Assembly: GCF_014117425.1 (NCBI RefSeq)
Contig: NZ_CP059725.1
Coordinates: 248,001-312,000, forward strand
Direction of reading: 5' to 3'
DNA from: Bartonella sp. HY038
Lineage (GTDB): Bacteria > Pseudomonadota > Alphaproteobacteria > Rhizobiales > Rhizobiaceae
DNA length: 64,000 nt
Part shown: positions 38,562 through 46,990 of the stretch, in pieces
How positions within the stretch are numbered: position 1 is the first letter of the stretch
How the letters are laid out: each line of letters begins with the position of its first letter
Notes under the pieces: model-generated
Told to the model about the DNA's origin: nothing
What the model saw: only the letters and a program-made list of their open reading frames with translations
Databases searched by the model: none
Position numbers and translations under genes: made by a program

Positions 38562-39476
38562 TTAGACTTTCTCCACTTCTGGACGACCAAGAAGCCCAGT
38601 GGGCAGGAAAATCAACACTATGATCAAAATCATAAATGTGGCGGCATCCTTATAAGCAGGGTCAACATAGGCTTGCCAAAATACTTCAATAAACGCAATT
38701 AAAATGCCACCTAAAACAGCACCCGGCAAAGAGCCGATGCCGCCTAAAACAGCTGCAGTAAAAGCTTTGATGCCGACAATGAATCCTTCGGTAAAGGAAA
38801 TCGTACTATAGTAGATTAGGAAAATAACACCGGCAACGCCAGCAAGTGCGCCGCCCATGATAAAGGTTATTGAAATTGTACGATCCACGTTAATACCGAG
38901 CAGAGACGCCATTTTTGCATCTTGAGCGCAAGCTCTTTGAGCGCGCCCTAGCGAAGTTTTGGCAACTATAAACGAAAAAATTGAAAGCAATATAATTGTA
39001 GTTGCGACAACAAGAATTTGTTTATATTGCAGGGTAACGGTTGTTCCAGGGATAAGAAAACCACCTGAAATTTCACCGGTAAAGGTTTTGGGTCGCAAAC
39101 CTTGGAATACTGGTACAAAATTTTGCAGTACAATTGACATACCAATAGCGGTAATAAGCGGTGCTAGGCGAAAAGATCCACGTAATGGGCGGTAGGCCAC
39201 TCGTTCAATTGTCCAGCTCCAAGCTGATGTAAAAAACATCGTGACTAGCAACACAACCACCAACGCAAAAGCCACGGGCAATGCTGTGGGTAGCAAGGCA
39301 AGCAGCATAAACGAAATTAAAGCAATAAAACCGCTCACCATGAATACATCACCATGGGAAAAATTGATCATTCCTAAGATGCCGTAAACCATCGTATAGC
39401 CAATAGCTATCAAGCCATAAATTGCACCAAGAGCAAGCCCCTGTATCAAAGCTTGAAGGAAGTAATTATAATCCAT
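38562..39476 (-). CDS. livH: Branched-chain amino acid ABC transporter permease LivH
   Basis: The first membrane subunit and first gene of livH-livM-livG-livF-DUF6867. The 304-residue protein shows LALGAIYGLIAIGYTMVYGILGMINFSHGDVFMVSGF, the docking loop GRAQRACAQDAKMASLLGINVDRTI and the GIKAFTAAVLGGIGSLPGAVLGG block. No binding-protein gene (livJ/livK) is found between here and the neighbouring genes, so the receptor must be encoded elsewhere. Confidence 0.93.
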   Translation of the reverse strand: MDYNYFLQALIQGLALGAIYGLIAIGYTMVYGILGMINFSHGDVFMVSGFIALISFMLLALLPTALPVAFALVVVLLVTMFFTSAWSWTIERVAYRPLRGSFRLAPLITAIGMSIVLQNFVPVFQGLRPKTFTGEISGGFLIPGTTVTLQYKQILVVATTIILLSIFSFIVAKTSLGRAQRACAQDAKMASLLGINVDRTISITFIMGGALAGVAGVIFLIYYSTISFTEGFIVGIKAFTAAVLGGIGSLPGAVLGGILIAFIEVFWQAYVDPAYKDAATFMILIIVLIFLPTGLLGRPEVEKV

Positions 39477-39871
39477 AATATCAATTTCCTGATTGCTTAA
39501 ATAGTTCTTCAGTGTCTTGGAGCTTATTTGGCTCGCTCATTTAAGCATATAGCATTTTTTCATTTGCTGTTTGTACGTCACTGTTGGGCGATGTTCATAA
39601 CAGATACGTCGTTTCAATCAATAAGTTTGCACTATTTTCATGTTAAAAAATACAAAAATATCCGTAATTAGGTAGGATTTTTTGCAAAATAGCTAAATTT
39701 ATGCCTCATTTTGAGAGAAAATTACACAAAATAGGCATTTTAGCTAATTTTCTACGAGTCGGTTAACCGGTAACCATTTTGTTATTGTTTGCTGTTTCAA
39801 CAGCTCTTGTCAAATCCCTTGTGCTTTCCCAGATATATAAAAGGTTAAAAATTTTATTTTAGGAGTTTGCA
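39477..39871. other. Divergent intergenic region livH / DUF883-like gene
   Basis: 395 bases without a gene. It holds an imperfect long inverted repeat: TAGCTAAATTTATGCCT (39690-39706) with AGGCATTTTAGCTA (39733-39746), about 210-270 bases upstream of livH. Nearer the plus-strand gene lies GGTTAACCGGTAACC (39761-39775), two overlapping small dyads that could be an operator. AGGAG for the plus-strand gene is at 39861-39865. Confidence 0.4.
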
Positions 39872-40162
39872 ATGAGTATTTTTGAGCGTGAGCAATCCGA
39901 AGTTGAAAAACTAAAAAAGCATATTACAAATTTGCGCGAAGAGCTTAATGCTCTCACTCAAAAATCTAAAGATATGCATCTTCTTGATGATGCCCATGAA
40001 CTTGGAGAGCGCTTGCGTCAGCATGGACGCAGGGCAGCCCACGAAGTAGCTGATCAGGCTATGATTGTGCGTGATAAGGTGAAAGAAAATCCTAAAACAA
40101 CACTTGCTGTTGTTGCAGCGATAGGGTTTTTGGCCGGTGCTTTTTTCTGGACACGTAGATAG
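39872..40162 (+). CDS. YqjD/ElaB-like DUF883 family protein
   Basis: A small (96-residue) protein with a soluble coiled-coil N-terminal part (about 1-70) rich in E, K and L, and a single C-terminal membrane helix TLAVVAAIGFLAGAFFW ending in TRR. This fits the DUF883 (YqjD/ElaB) type, whose E. coli members anchor stalled ribosomes at the membrane in stationary phase. Whether this protein does the same is not shown. AGGAG lies ahead of ATG 39872, and a strong terminator follows. Confidence 0.75.
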   Translation: MSIFEREQSEVEKLKKHITNLREELNALTQKSKDMHLLDDAHELGERLRQHGRRAAHEVADQAMIVRDKVKENPKTTLAVVAAIGFLAGAFFWTRR

Positions 40163-40218
40163 AGTTTTTTTTAAGCGAATTAGGTTGGATTTTTAAATTT
40201 AACCGCTTTATTAATTAA

Positions 40219-40258
40219 AAAAGCTTATAGATTGTCTTTTCAATCTATAAGCTTTTTT
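40219..40258. terminator. Strong bidirectional terminator
   Basis: A 16-bp perfect stem (40219-40234 with 40241-40256, core AAGCTTATAGATTG) has a 6-base loop, followed by eight T in all. It separates the DUF883-like gene from the lipoprotein gene. Confidence 0.95.
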
Positions 40259-40450
40259 TTATAATGCAATTAAAAATTGCTTTTTTGCAAAATAGATAAT
40301 GGGAATTTATTAGAATAATTTAAAAATATTGTATTTATATTTGAAATATAAAAATAATTGTTCATTATATTTATTCTCACTTGAAAAAAGAAAAAAATTC
40401 AACCTTATTGATGAGGTGTGATTAAATCCTTTATTGAAGAGATTAAAAGA

Positions 40451-40732
40451 ATGAAAAAATTTTTAGGTCTATTAGCCGTTGCTTTGATGGTAAGTGCATG
40501 TGGTAGCGAGCCTACCATTGATATGAGTGACGCAACAAAAGCAACTGAATCAACTCAAAAAGTTGTCGAAAAACTTTCTGCAGAAGACAAGGTTAAGTTT
40601 CAGCAAGCAGTAGCAAAAATTATGGCTGACATTATTGCAACTGGTGAAACAGACCAAGCTAAAATGGAAGCTGCCTTAAAAGATAAGATTCAAGGTAAAA
40701 CAGGTAAACAAATTATTGAAATGAATAAATAA
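40451..40732 (+). CDS. DUF6694-like small lipoprotein
   Basis: The 93-residue product has a lipoprotein signal (MKKFLGLLAVALMVSAC) with lipobox V-S-A-C and the lipidated Cys at residue 17, so it should be processed by LspA. The mature part, EPTIDMSDATKATESTQKVVEKLSAEDKVKFQQAV in order, resembles the short DUF6694 lipoproteins and is helical and charged. Function is unknown. ATG 40451 is preferred over a GTG 33 bases upstream since it puts the signal at the N-terminus. Confidence 0.75.
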   Translation: MKKFLGLLAVALMVSACGSEPTIDMSDATKATESTQKVVEKLSAEDKVKFQQAVAKIMADIIATGETDQAKMEAALKDKIQGKTGKQIIEMNK

Positions 40733-40743
40733 TATTTTCTAAC

Positions 40744-40777
40744 TTATAGGCCCTGTTAAATCAAACAGGGCCTATAA
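40744..40777 (+). terminator. Terminator-like hairpin after the lipoprotein gene
   Basis: TTATAGGCCCTGTT (40744-40757) pairs perfectly with 40764-40777. The T tail is poor, so efficiency is uncertain. Confidence 0.7.
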
Positions 40778-40867
40778 ATAGTTTTATCGGGCGATAATTA
40801 GTTGAAAATTTAATTACCTTTGGTGTTTTAAATTATTTTCTTTGCAAGAAAACTATGATGATACGTT

Positions 40868-42916
40868 TTATAATCCCCGATCACGCATCATCGCATCAGG
40901 CGTTGGCATGCGCCCACGAAACTCTTTATAAAGAGTTTCAGGATCTTTGCTACCGCCAGCCGAATAGATATATTTTTTCAAGCGGGCAGCAAGCTCACTG
41001 TTAAAAGCATCGCCTGTTTCTTCAAAAGCTTCAAAAGCATCGGCATCCAAAACTTCTGACCACATATAGGAATAATAGCCGGCACTATAGCCATCACCTG
41101 CAAAAATATGTGCAAAATGGGGTGGACGATGGCGCAGCCCAATAGCTTTTGGTTGACCCGTGGCAATAAGTTGCTCTTGCTCAAATGCGGATGGGTCATT
41201 TACCTCGCCGCCCTTATGGAAAGCCATATCAATCAAGGCTGATGAAGTGTATTCCACGGTTTCAAAACCTGCATTGAAGGTGCGTGAAGCAAGCACTTTT
41301 TGTAATAATGCATCGGGGATGATTTCACCAGTCTTATAATGGCGGGCAAATTTTTCTAGAACTTGCGGCACCGTCAACCAATGTTCATAAAGCTGTGAGG
41401 GCAGCTCAACGAAATCACGCGATACTGATGTTCCGGAAACCGATGGCCAAGTAACATCTGACAAAAGCCCATGCAATGCATGACCAAATTCATGGAAGAG
41501 GGTGCGGGCATCATCTAAAGATAAAAGAGCTGTCTCACCTTCTGGTGGTCGGGCAAAGTTCATCACATTATAGATAATTGGCTTTTCACCACCAGCTAAC
41601 TTATGCTGGGATTGTAAGGCGCTCATCCATGCGCCAGAACGCTTGCTAGAGCGCGCAAAATAATCGCCAATGAAAAGACCTTTGTCCATACCATTTTCAT
41701 CGCGAACAATAAATAGCCGCGCCTCCTTATGCCAGAGCGGCACGCCTTTCTTTTCTTCAAATTGCAAACCAAAGAGGCGATTGGCTGTATAAAATGCAGC
41801 ATTGATGATTTCATCAAGTTGCAAATAAGGTTTAAGTTCAGCCTCATCAAAGGCAAATTTTTGCGCCTTTAATTGTTCAGCATAATAGCGCCAATCAGAA
41901 GCTTTGATTTCACCATTATCGCCTTGTGATGCAGCTAAATCTTGCAGCTCACTATATTCTTCTTCAGCCTTAGCTTTTGCTTTTTGCCAAACAGGTAATA
42001 AAAGATCCATAACATGCTGCGGCGTTTTGGCCATGGTATTATCAAGCTTATAATCAGCAAAGGATTGATAGCCTAAGAGCTTTGCCTTTTCATCACGCAG
42101 CTTTACCGTTTCGCGAATATTGGCGCGATTATCATGATCACCATTATTTTCACCGCGTTTTATCCACGCTTCATAGGCTTTTTCGCGCAAATGGGCAACT
42201 TTTGAAAAAGTTAAAAATGGATCGATAATGGCACGGGATAAGGTAAGGGCATAGGCATTATCTTTACCGCGTTCTTTGGCGGCTTCGCGCATTGCGGCTC
42301 GTAAATCATCTGGCAGTCCAGCAAGATCGTTATCACTTTCAAGGAAAAGCACCCATTCAGCTTCATCATGTAAAATATTTTGACCAAATTGTGCGCCAAG
42401 CATAGCGAGCCGCTCGTTAATTTTGGCAAGATGTTTTTTGTCTTCACTGCCAAGGCGGGCGCCATTGCGTGTAAAGCCTTTCCAAGACTCTTCAATAACC
42501 CGTTTGGTTTCTTCATCTAGACCCAAATTTTCGCGATTTTGATAAAGATGGTCAATTTTTTTAAAAATGCGCTCATCCATTAAAATATGCGATGAAAAGC
42601 GCGATAATCTTGGAGCAAAATCTTGCTCTAATGCGCGGGTAACTTCATTGGAATGTGCGCCCGACCGCATCCAAAAAATAGAGGAAACGCGGTCAAGCAT
42701 ATTGCCAGATAGTTGAAAAGGAATAAGAAAGTTTTCTACGGTTGCCACTTCGCTATTTTGGGCTAACGCCTCAATTTCCGCTTCTGCTTTTGTTAAAGCA
42801 AGGTCAAAAGCAGGTTTAAAATCATCATCACTAAAGCTTGAAAAATCAGGAAGCCCCTGAAAGCCCTGCCATTGGCTAAGAGCTTTCAAACCATGATCAT
42901 TTAAATCTTTTGTCAT
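40868..42916 (-). CDS. M3 family oligopeptidase (OpdA/Dcp type)
   Basis: A cytosolic zinc metallopeptidase that degrades short peptides, including those from signal peptides. The 682-residue protein has the catalytic HEFGHALH motif (about residue 470) and the downstream FVELPSQLYEHW glutamate region. It also has the PPHFAHIFAGDGYSAGYYSYMWSEVLDADAF block typical of the family. The overall length agrees with oligopeptidase A (prlC) and dipeptidyl carboxypeptidase; sequence alone does not fully separate these two. It is a monocistronic minus-strand gene, with mgtE divergent. Confidence 0.92.
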   Translation of the reverse strand: MTKDLNDHGLKALSQWQGFQGLPDFSSFSDDDFKPAFDLALTKAEAEIEALAQNSEVATVENFLIPFQLSGNMLDRVSSIFWMRSGAHSNEVTRALEQDFAPRLSRFSSHILMDERIFKKIDHLYQNRENLGLDEETKRVIEESWKGFTRNGARLGSEDKKHLAKINERLAMLGAQFGQNILHDEAEWVLFLESDNDLAGLPDDLRAAMREAAKERGKDNAYALTLSRAIIDPFLTFSKVAHLREKAYEAWIKRGENNGDHDNRANIRETVKLRDEKAKLLGYQSFADYKLDNTMAKTPQHVMDLLLPVWQKAKAKAEEEYSELQDLAASQGDNGEIKASDWRYYAEQLKAQKFAFDEAELKPYLQLDEIINAAFYTANRLFGLQFEEKKGVPLWHKEARLFIVRDENGMDKGLFIGDYFARSSKRSGAWMSALQSQHKLAGGEKPIIYNVMNFARPPEGETALLSLDDARTLFHEFGHALHGLLSDVTWPSVSGTSVSRDFVELPSQLYEHWLTVPQVLEKFARHYKTGEIIPDALLQKVLASRTFNAGFETVEYTSSALIDMAFHKGGEVNDPSAFEQEQLIATGQPKAIGLRHRPPHFAHIFAGDGYSAGYYSYMWSEVLDADAFEAFEETGDAFNSELAARLKKYIYSAGGSKDPETLYKEFRGRMPTPDAMMRDRGL

Positions 42917-43258
42917 TGTAATCGCTTTTCTATATCAATAATTTCTGTATTGGTTAATTTTATCAAAGATATGCGTTTGTTTATATCAAGTCCTATCGAA
43001 TATAAGAAAAAAAATTATGATTAAAAGCATATATATTGATAAAACCAAACTTGTTGAAATCTTGCCGTCATTTTTTAGTGGGATTTTGATAAATACGGCT
43101 GTTTTCACCAAAGCTTTTATTGACTTGTCTAAAAAACACAGACAAATCATCAAATAAGCTATTCGATGAATTTAATGTTAATATATTGAAAAAGCGTGGA
43201 AAATATAAAAGACATTTAGTGATAATATTCATGCAGATGAAATGAGAGGTATATTAAA
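42917..43258. other. Divergent intergenic region M3 peptidase / mgtE
   Basis: 342 AT-rich bases without a gene. A modest hairpin, TGACTTGTCT/AGACAAATCA (43121-43149), lies about 110 bases before mgtE. No magnesium riboswitch of known type was recognised. The mgtE ribosome site is GAGAGG, just before GTG 43259. Confidence 0.4.
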
Positions 43259-44638
43259 GTGACAGAGCCTACCAATAAAACCGATTCCATTGCCTCTCTC
43301 GCGCCTAAAGTTATTGCAACTGAGCTTGTACGGCTGCGTTATGCTGACGCCATTGATGTTATCAATAGTTTAGAAATAGATGAGGCTGTTGAGGTATTTA
43401 TCCACTTACCGCTTGATTACGCTGTTGACCTTTTTGACATGCATGAATTGCAGCGCGCCAGTGAAATTATGGAAGCGCTGCCAACCAATTTAGCAGTTGA
43501 TATTTTAGATGGCATGTCTGCCGATGAGGCGACTGACGTTTTCCAAGACATGGATGAAGAGGTCCGCAAACGGCTATTTTCCATGTTGGAGCCGGTGACG
43601 CGTCATGAATTGAAAACGCTGACCCTTTATCCAGAAAATACTGCTGGTGCTTTAATGACCACAGAATTTATTTCCGTTCCAGCCACCTGGACGGTGGAAC
43701 GCAGCCTTAATTTTATCCGTGAAGTTGAGCGCACCCGTGAAACAGTTTACACAACTTATGTTATTGATCCTGAAAGTGGTATTTTACTGCGCGATGTGTC
43801 ATTGCGTGATCTCGTCTTAGCAAAACCATCAGAATTAATCCTTGAGGCGGGCCGCCATCAGGAACCAGTTACCATTTCGCCATTAACCGAGCGCGATGAT
43901 GTGGCAAGGCTTTTTCGCCGCTATGATTTGTTGTCAGTACCGGTGGTTGATGATGAAAAACATGTTATTGGTATTGTCACCGTTGATGACGTTCTTGACG
44001 TTATGGTCGATGATATGAGTGAAGATACCCAAAAATTTGGTGGTATGGAGGCGATCGAAGAGCCTTACATGCAAACCAGCATGTGGGAAATGTTTACAAA
44101 ACGTGGCGGTTGGCTTGCTGTTCTTTTTATTGGCGAAATGTTTACTGCAACAGCCATGCAATTTTTTGAACATGAATTAGAAAAGGCAATTGTTCTATCC
44201 CTTTTTGTGCCGTTGATTATCAGTTCCGGCGGTAACTCCGGCTCGCAAGCAACCTCGCTTATTATTCGTGCCTTGGCGTTACGTGAAGTAACTTTACGCG
44301 ATTGGTGGAAGGTTTTCTTGCGAGAACTGCCAACAGGGCTTATTCTTGGAACGTTGCTTGGTTCCATTGGCTTTGTGCGAATTCTTGTTTGGGAATTTTC
44401 TGGTTTTTATGATTATGGTCCGCATTGGTTGCTCATTGCATTTACTATTTTTTGTACGCTGGTGGCGATTGTTACCTTTGGTTCGCTCATCGGTTCCTTA
44501 TTGCCGTTCATGTTAAAACGCCTTGGTTTTGATCCAGCAAGTGCTTCTGCGCCACTTGTTGCCACCCTTGTCGATGTTTCTGGTATTGTGATTTATTTTT
44601 CCATTGCCGCGCTTATTTTATCGGGTACATTGCTTTAG
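43259..44638 (+). CDS. mgtE: Magnesium transporter MgtE
   Basis: MgtE is a gated magnesium channel. The 459-residue protein has the N-domain (superhelical, to about residue 135, with LPTNLAVDILDGMSADEATDVFQDM), two CBS domains (about 140-265, with TVERSLNFIREV and FRRYDLLSVPVVDDEKHVIGIVTVDDVLDVM) that sense Mg2+, and five membrane helices. The pore helix carries PLIISSGGNSGSQATSLIIRALAL, and the final helix is VDVSGIVIYFSIAALIL. The start is GTG 43259. Homologues may also pass Co2+. Confidence 0.95.
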   Translation: MTEPTNKTDSIASLAPKVIATELVRLRYADAIDVINSLEIDEAVEVFIHLPLDYAVDLFDMHELQRASEIMEALPTNLAVDILDGMSADEATDVFQDMDEEVRKRLFSMLEPVTRHELKTLTLYPENTAGALMTTEFISVPATWTVERSLNFIREVERTRETVYTTYVIDPESGILLRDVSLRDLVLAKPSELILEAGRHQEPVTISPLTERDDVARLFRRYDLLSVPVVDDEKHVIGIVTVDDVLDVMVDDMSEDTQKFGGMEAIEEPYMQTSMWEMFTKRGGWLAVLFIGEMFTATAMQFFEHELEKAIVLSLFVPLIISSGGNSGSQATSLIIRALALREVTLRDWWKVFLRELPTGLILGTLLGSIGFVRILVWEFSGFYDYGPHWLLIAFTIFCTLVAIVTFGSLIGSLLPFMLKRLGFDPASASAPLVATLVDVSGIVIYFSIAALILSGTLL

Positions 44639-44650
44639 TTAATGGCAGTA

Positions 44651-44681
44651 TGAGGGTTTGGATAGTTTGTCTAAACCCTCA
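44651..44681. terminator. Hairpin after mgtE
   Basis: TGAGGGTTT (44651-44659) pairs with AAACCCTCA (44673-44681). No T run follows, so it is a weak terminator candidate for mgtE and for the convergent ankyrin gene. Confidence 0.5.
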
Positions 44682-44715
44682 AATAAAGATTAGCTATCCT
44701 AAACATCTAATATCT

Positions 44716-45582
44716 TCATTCATTTAAAGCTTTAATTTCAGACCATGGAATTTCGCCGCCAAATAGCCTTGTAGTAAATTGATCATCTTGATAATCGGGA
44801 TAGCGTTTTAATATTCTCATCGCTAAGTTGCGATTTTTGATGCTACGGTCATCACCGCGCTGAGTATATCCTGAAAGGTAATTGATAGTACCGATAATAT
44901 TACTCATTTTGACATTGTCTAGAAGCCCATGATCGACAAACCGCAATAATGTATTATATCCTGCCGGCGTCATAGCTAAGTATTCAACTAAATTAGTTTG
45001 GCTTCCATCTTTTTGCCATATGTTTGCCCCAGCTTTTACAAGAATATCAACACCTTCATAATTTTGTGCAATAGCAACATCTAAAACTAGTGGGGTATTA
45101 TTGCCGTTTGTTTGTATATAATTAGGATCGCCACCAGTTTTAAGATAAATTTTTATAAGTTCATTGATGAATATTAAATCTTCAGCCTCATCATCGCCAC
45201 CACCCGGCATTCCTAAGTAATTCATAAAAGTCATCGGATGACGCTTTGATGGTCTATCGACCATAGTTACGTCCGCGCCATTACCAATCAACGTATCAAT
45301 TGCTTGTATATTGCGTTGCGACAAGGCATGGAAAAGCAAAGTTATTTCTTGTCCGTAACGTTGATTTATCGCGCCCTGTGGAAGTTTTGCAAAATCGCTT
45401 TCGCCGATATTTTGATGTCTTTCAATTTTTTGTGCCAAATGATAGACATTTTTGTCATATTCACTAAATAAAAGATCCGATTGTGGCGTTGGCATCAAGG
45501 CTATATGGCGATAGGTTTGATATCCAATAAAAATCAATAAAATTATCACGCCACAGGGTATTAATAATTTAAATTTTTTCAC
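44716..45582 (-). CDS. Membrane-anchored ankyrin-repeat protein
   Basis: The ~288-residue protein has one N-terminal membrane helix (LLIPCGVIILLIFIGYQ) and a periplasmic part with ankyrin-like repeats. These include EITLLFHALSQRNIQAIDTLIGNGADVTMVD, LIFINELIKIYLKTGGDPNYIQ and LVLDVAIAQNYEGVDILVKAGANIW, each with the L-I-x-x-GAD/GAN turn. Ankyrin proteins bind partner proteins; in related gene pairs such products often neutralise or escort a secreted neighbour, but nothing here proves that. GTG 45582 (KKFKLLI) is preferred over a TTG 17 codons upstream with a poor ribosome site. The next upstream gene encodes an unknown exported protein. Confidence 0.7.
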   Translation of the reverse strand: MKKFKLLIPCGVIILLIFIGYQTYRHIALMPTPQSDLLFSEYDKNVYHLAQKIERHQNIGESDFAKLPQGAINQRYGQEITLLFHALSQRNIQAIDTLIGNGADVTMVDRPSKRHPMTFMNYLGMPGGGDDEAEDLIFINELIKIYLKTGGDPNYIQTNGNNTPLVLDVAIAQNYEGVDILVKAGANIWQKDGSQTNLVEYLAMTPAGYNTLLRFVDHGLLDNVKMSNIIGTINYLSGYTQRGDDRSIKNRNLAMRILKRYPDYQDDQFTTRLFGGEIPWSEIKALNE

Positions 45583-45637
45583 GTGTTGATATCCTATGAT
45601 AGGCGGCGATGCTTCGAGATCTTTAAACGGCAAGCCT

Positions 45638-46786
45638 TTATTTAAAAAATTGCTTATCGTCTATAAGCGCACAGTTCCATGCTGGTCCCTCGCTTTCTAT
45701 CGCGCTTTCTTCATGCCATTTTTCTAGCCTATAAGAAAAATATTGTCGCTTGCACAAGTTGTCTTGTTCCCAACGGGCTAATAGTAAATTTGAATCTTGC
45801 CGCATAATAAGCTGTAGATTTGTGTAATGTGCACCTAAGGGAAATTTATCAATTTTGCCTGTTTGAAAATTATGGGAATAAATATCATGATTGCTAGGGG
45901 CAAAGTAAATAAATCCAAAACCATATTGTCCGGCAAATATTGGTATATCAGATTTAGAAAAGCTTTCAGTCAGTGCCGTTCGATAACGCTTATATTGGCT
46001 ATTGGCACCGTTAAAACTAGGGTCTTTTTGGGGACCATTATAGATCTTTGAAACAAAGTAATCCTTGGCTTTCAAGATTTTAAATGCTTTGGCTTGGTTT
46101 TCCTTTGGCTCTTGCCAGTCCATTAAAGGTAAATTTTCTAAACCCTCCACTTTTTCTGTTTTGGCGATATAATCTAAATCAGTTAGGGCGATGGCTTGTA
46201 ATTTTGCGTTGTTATCCCAAGCATATTCTTCCTTTTTGTTATAAAAAGCGGAGGGTTGGAAAAATATTATTTTATTCGTGCCCATAACCGGAGTTGTCGT
46301 TACATAGCTATCTTTATTGAAAATAAAACTTATTACGACAGTGTTGTCCATTTTGTCATCATTGGTTATTCTATAGTTTAGATAAGTTTTTGGCGCATTA
46401 AAGTCAGAAAAACTAGATAAAAAATGTATTCTTTGATTGTTAGAATTATTTAAAAGGAAGTTTTTATTAATAAAAATATCTTTGTAGCGCGTTTTTTTTA
46501 ATTCGAAATTTGAGAAAATGCCTGTATCGCCCTTAGTATGCGCAATTTTTAAGATTTTTACTATCTTTCCGGTATTTCGATTAATCGTGACTTTGAGGTT
46601 CTTGTCAGAAAAAACATTTATCGGAAAACGAGATTTAACCATTGTAGGTTTTAAATTTGGATAGTTCTCTAAAACAGACTGATCGTCCCCTATTCGCAAG
46701 CCGTCAATAGACTGTGCCTGTGCCTGTAACTGTACTTGGGCAAGCGATACGATAGTCATTAAAATAAAAGCCAAATAAAATCGCAT
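45638..46786 (-). CDS. Exported protein of unknown function, upstream of ankyrin gene
   Basis: I do not recognise this ~382-residue protein. It has a signal peptide (MRFYLAFILMTIVSLAQVQLQAQAQS) followed by a beta-rich, lysine- and asparagine-rich body. It starts with IDGLRIGDDQSVLENYPNLKP, a pattern seen in small periplasmic 'conserved strand' domains, and ends with two cysteines (LCKRQ and NCALIDD) that could form a disulfide. ATG 46786 is used because a run of seven G lies just upstream. It is followed after about 50 bases by the ankyrin gene. The pair is bounded by terminators and looks like an inserted unit. Confidence 0.65.
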   Translation of the reverse strand: MRFYLAFILMTIVSLAQVQLQAQAQSIDGLRIGDDQSVLENYPNLKPTMVKSRFPINVFSDKNLKVTINRNTGKIVKILKIAHTKGDTGIFSNFELKKTRYKDIFINKNFLLNNSNNQRIHFLSSFSDFNAPKTYLNYRITNDDKMDNTVVISFIFNKDSYVTTTPVMGTNKIIFFQPSAFYNKKEEYAWDNNAKLQAIALTDLDYIAKTEKVEGLENLPLMDWQEPKENQAKAFKILKAKDYFVSKIYNGPQKDPSFNGANSQYKRYRTALTESFSKSDIPIFAGQYGFGFIYFAPSNHDIYSHNFQTGKIDKFPLGAHYTNLQLIMRQDSNLLLARWEQDNLCKRQYFSYRLEKWHEESAIESEGPAWNCALIDDKQFFK

Positions 46787-46891
46787 AAGCCCCCCCAATT
46801 ATTTAAATAAATACTTGCATCCAATTCATTAGTACCAAGCAGTTTCTAACACCATTATCAAACAATTAACGGCGAAAATAAGATTAAACAA

Positions 46892-46932
46892 AAAAGGCAT
46901 TTCTCTATCTTTCGATAAAAGAAATGCCTTTT
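46892..46932 (-). terminator. Terminator after pyk
   Basis: AAAAGGCATTTC (46892-46903) pairs with GAAATGCCTTTT (46921-46932). Read on the minus strand it is followed by six T, fitting the end of pyk. Confidence 0.85.
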
Positions 46933-46990
46933 ATAATAAATCTATAATTAGGTTATTATTCGCTTGATAAAACTAAGTTTAAGTAGATAT

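Noticed and set aside
42917..43258. Magnesium-sensing riboswitch before mgtE
   Set aside because: Only one short hairpin is present, with no resemblance to the known M-box architecture.
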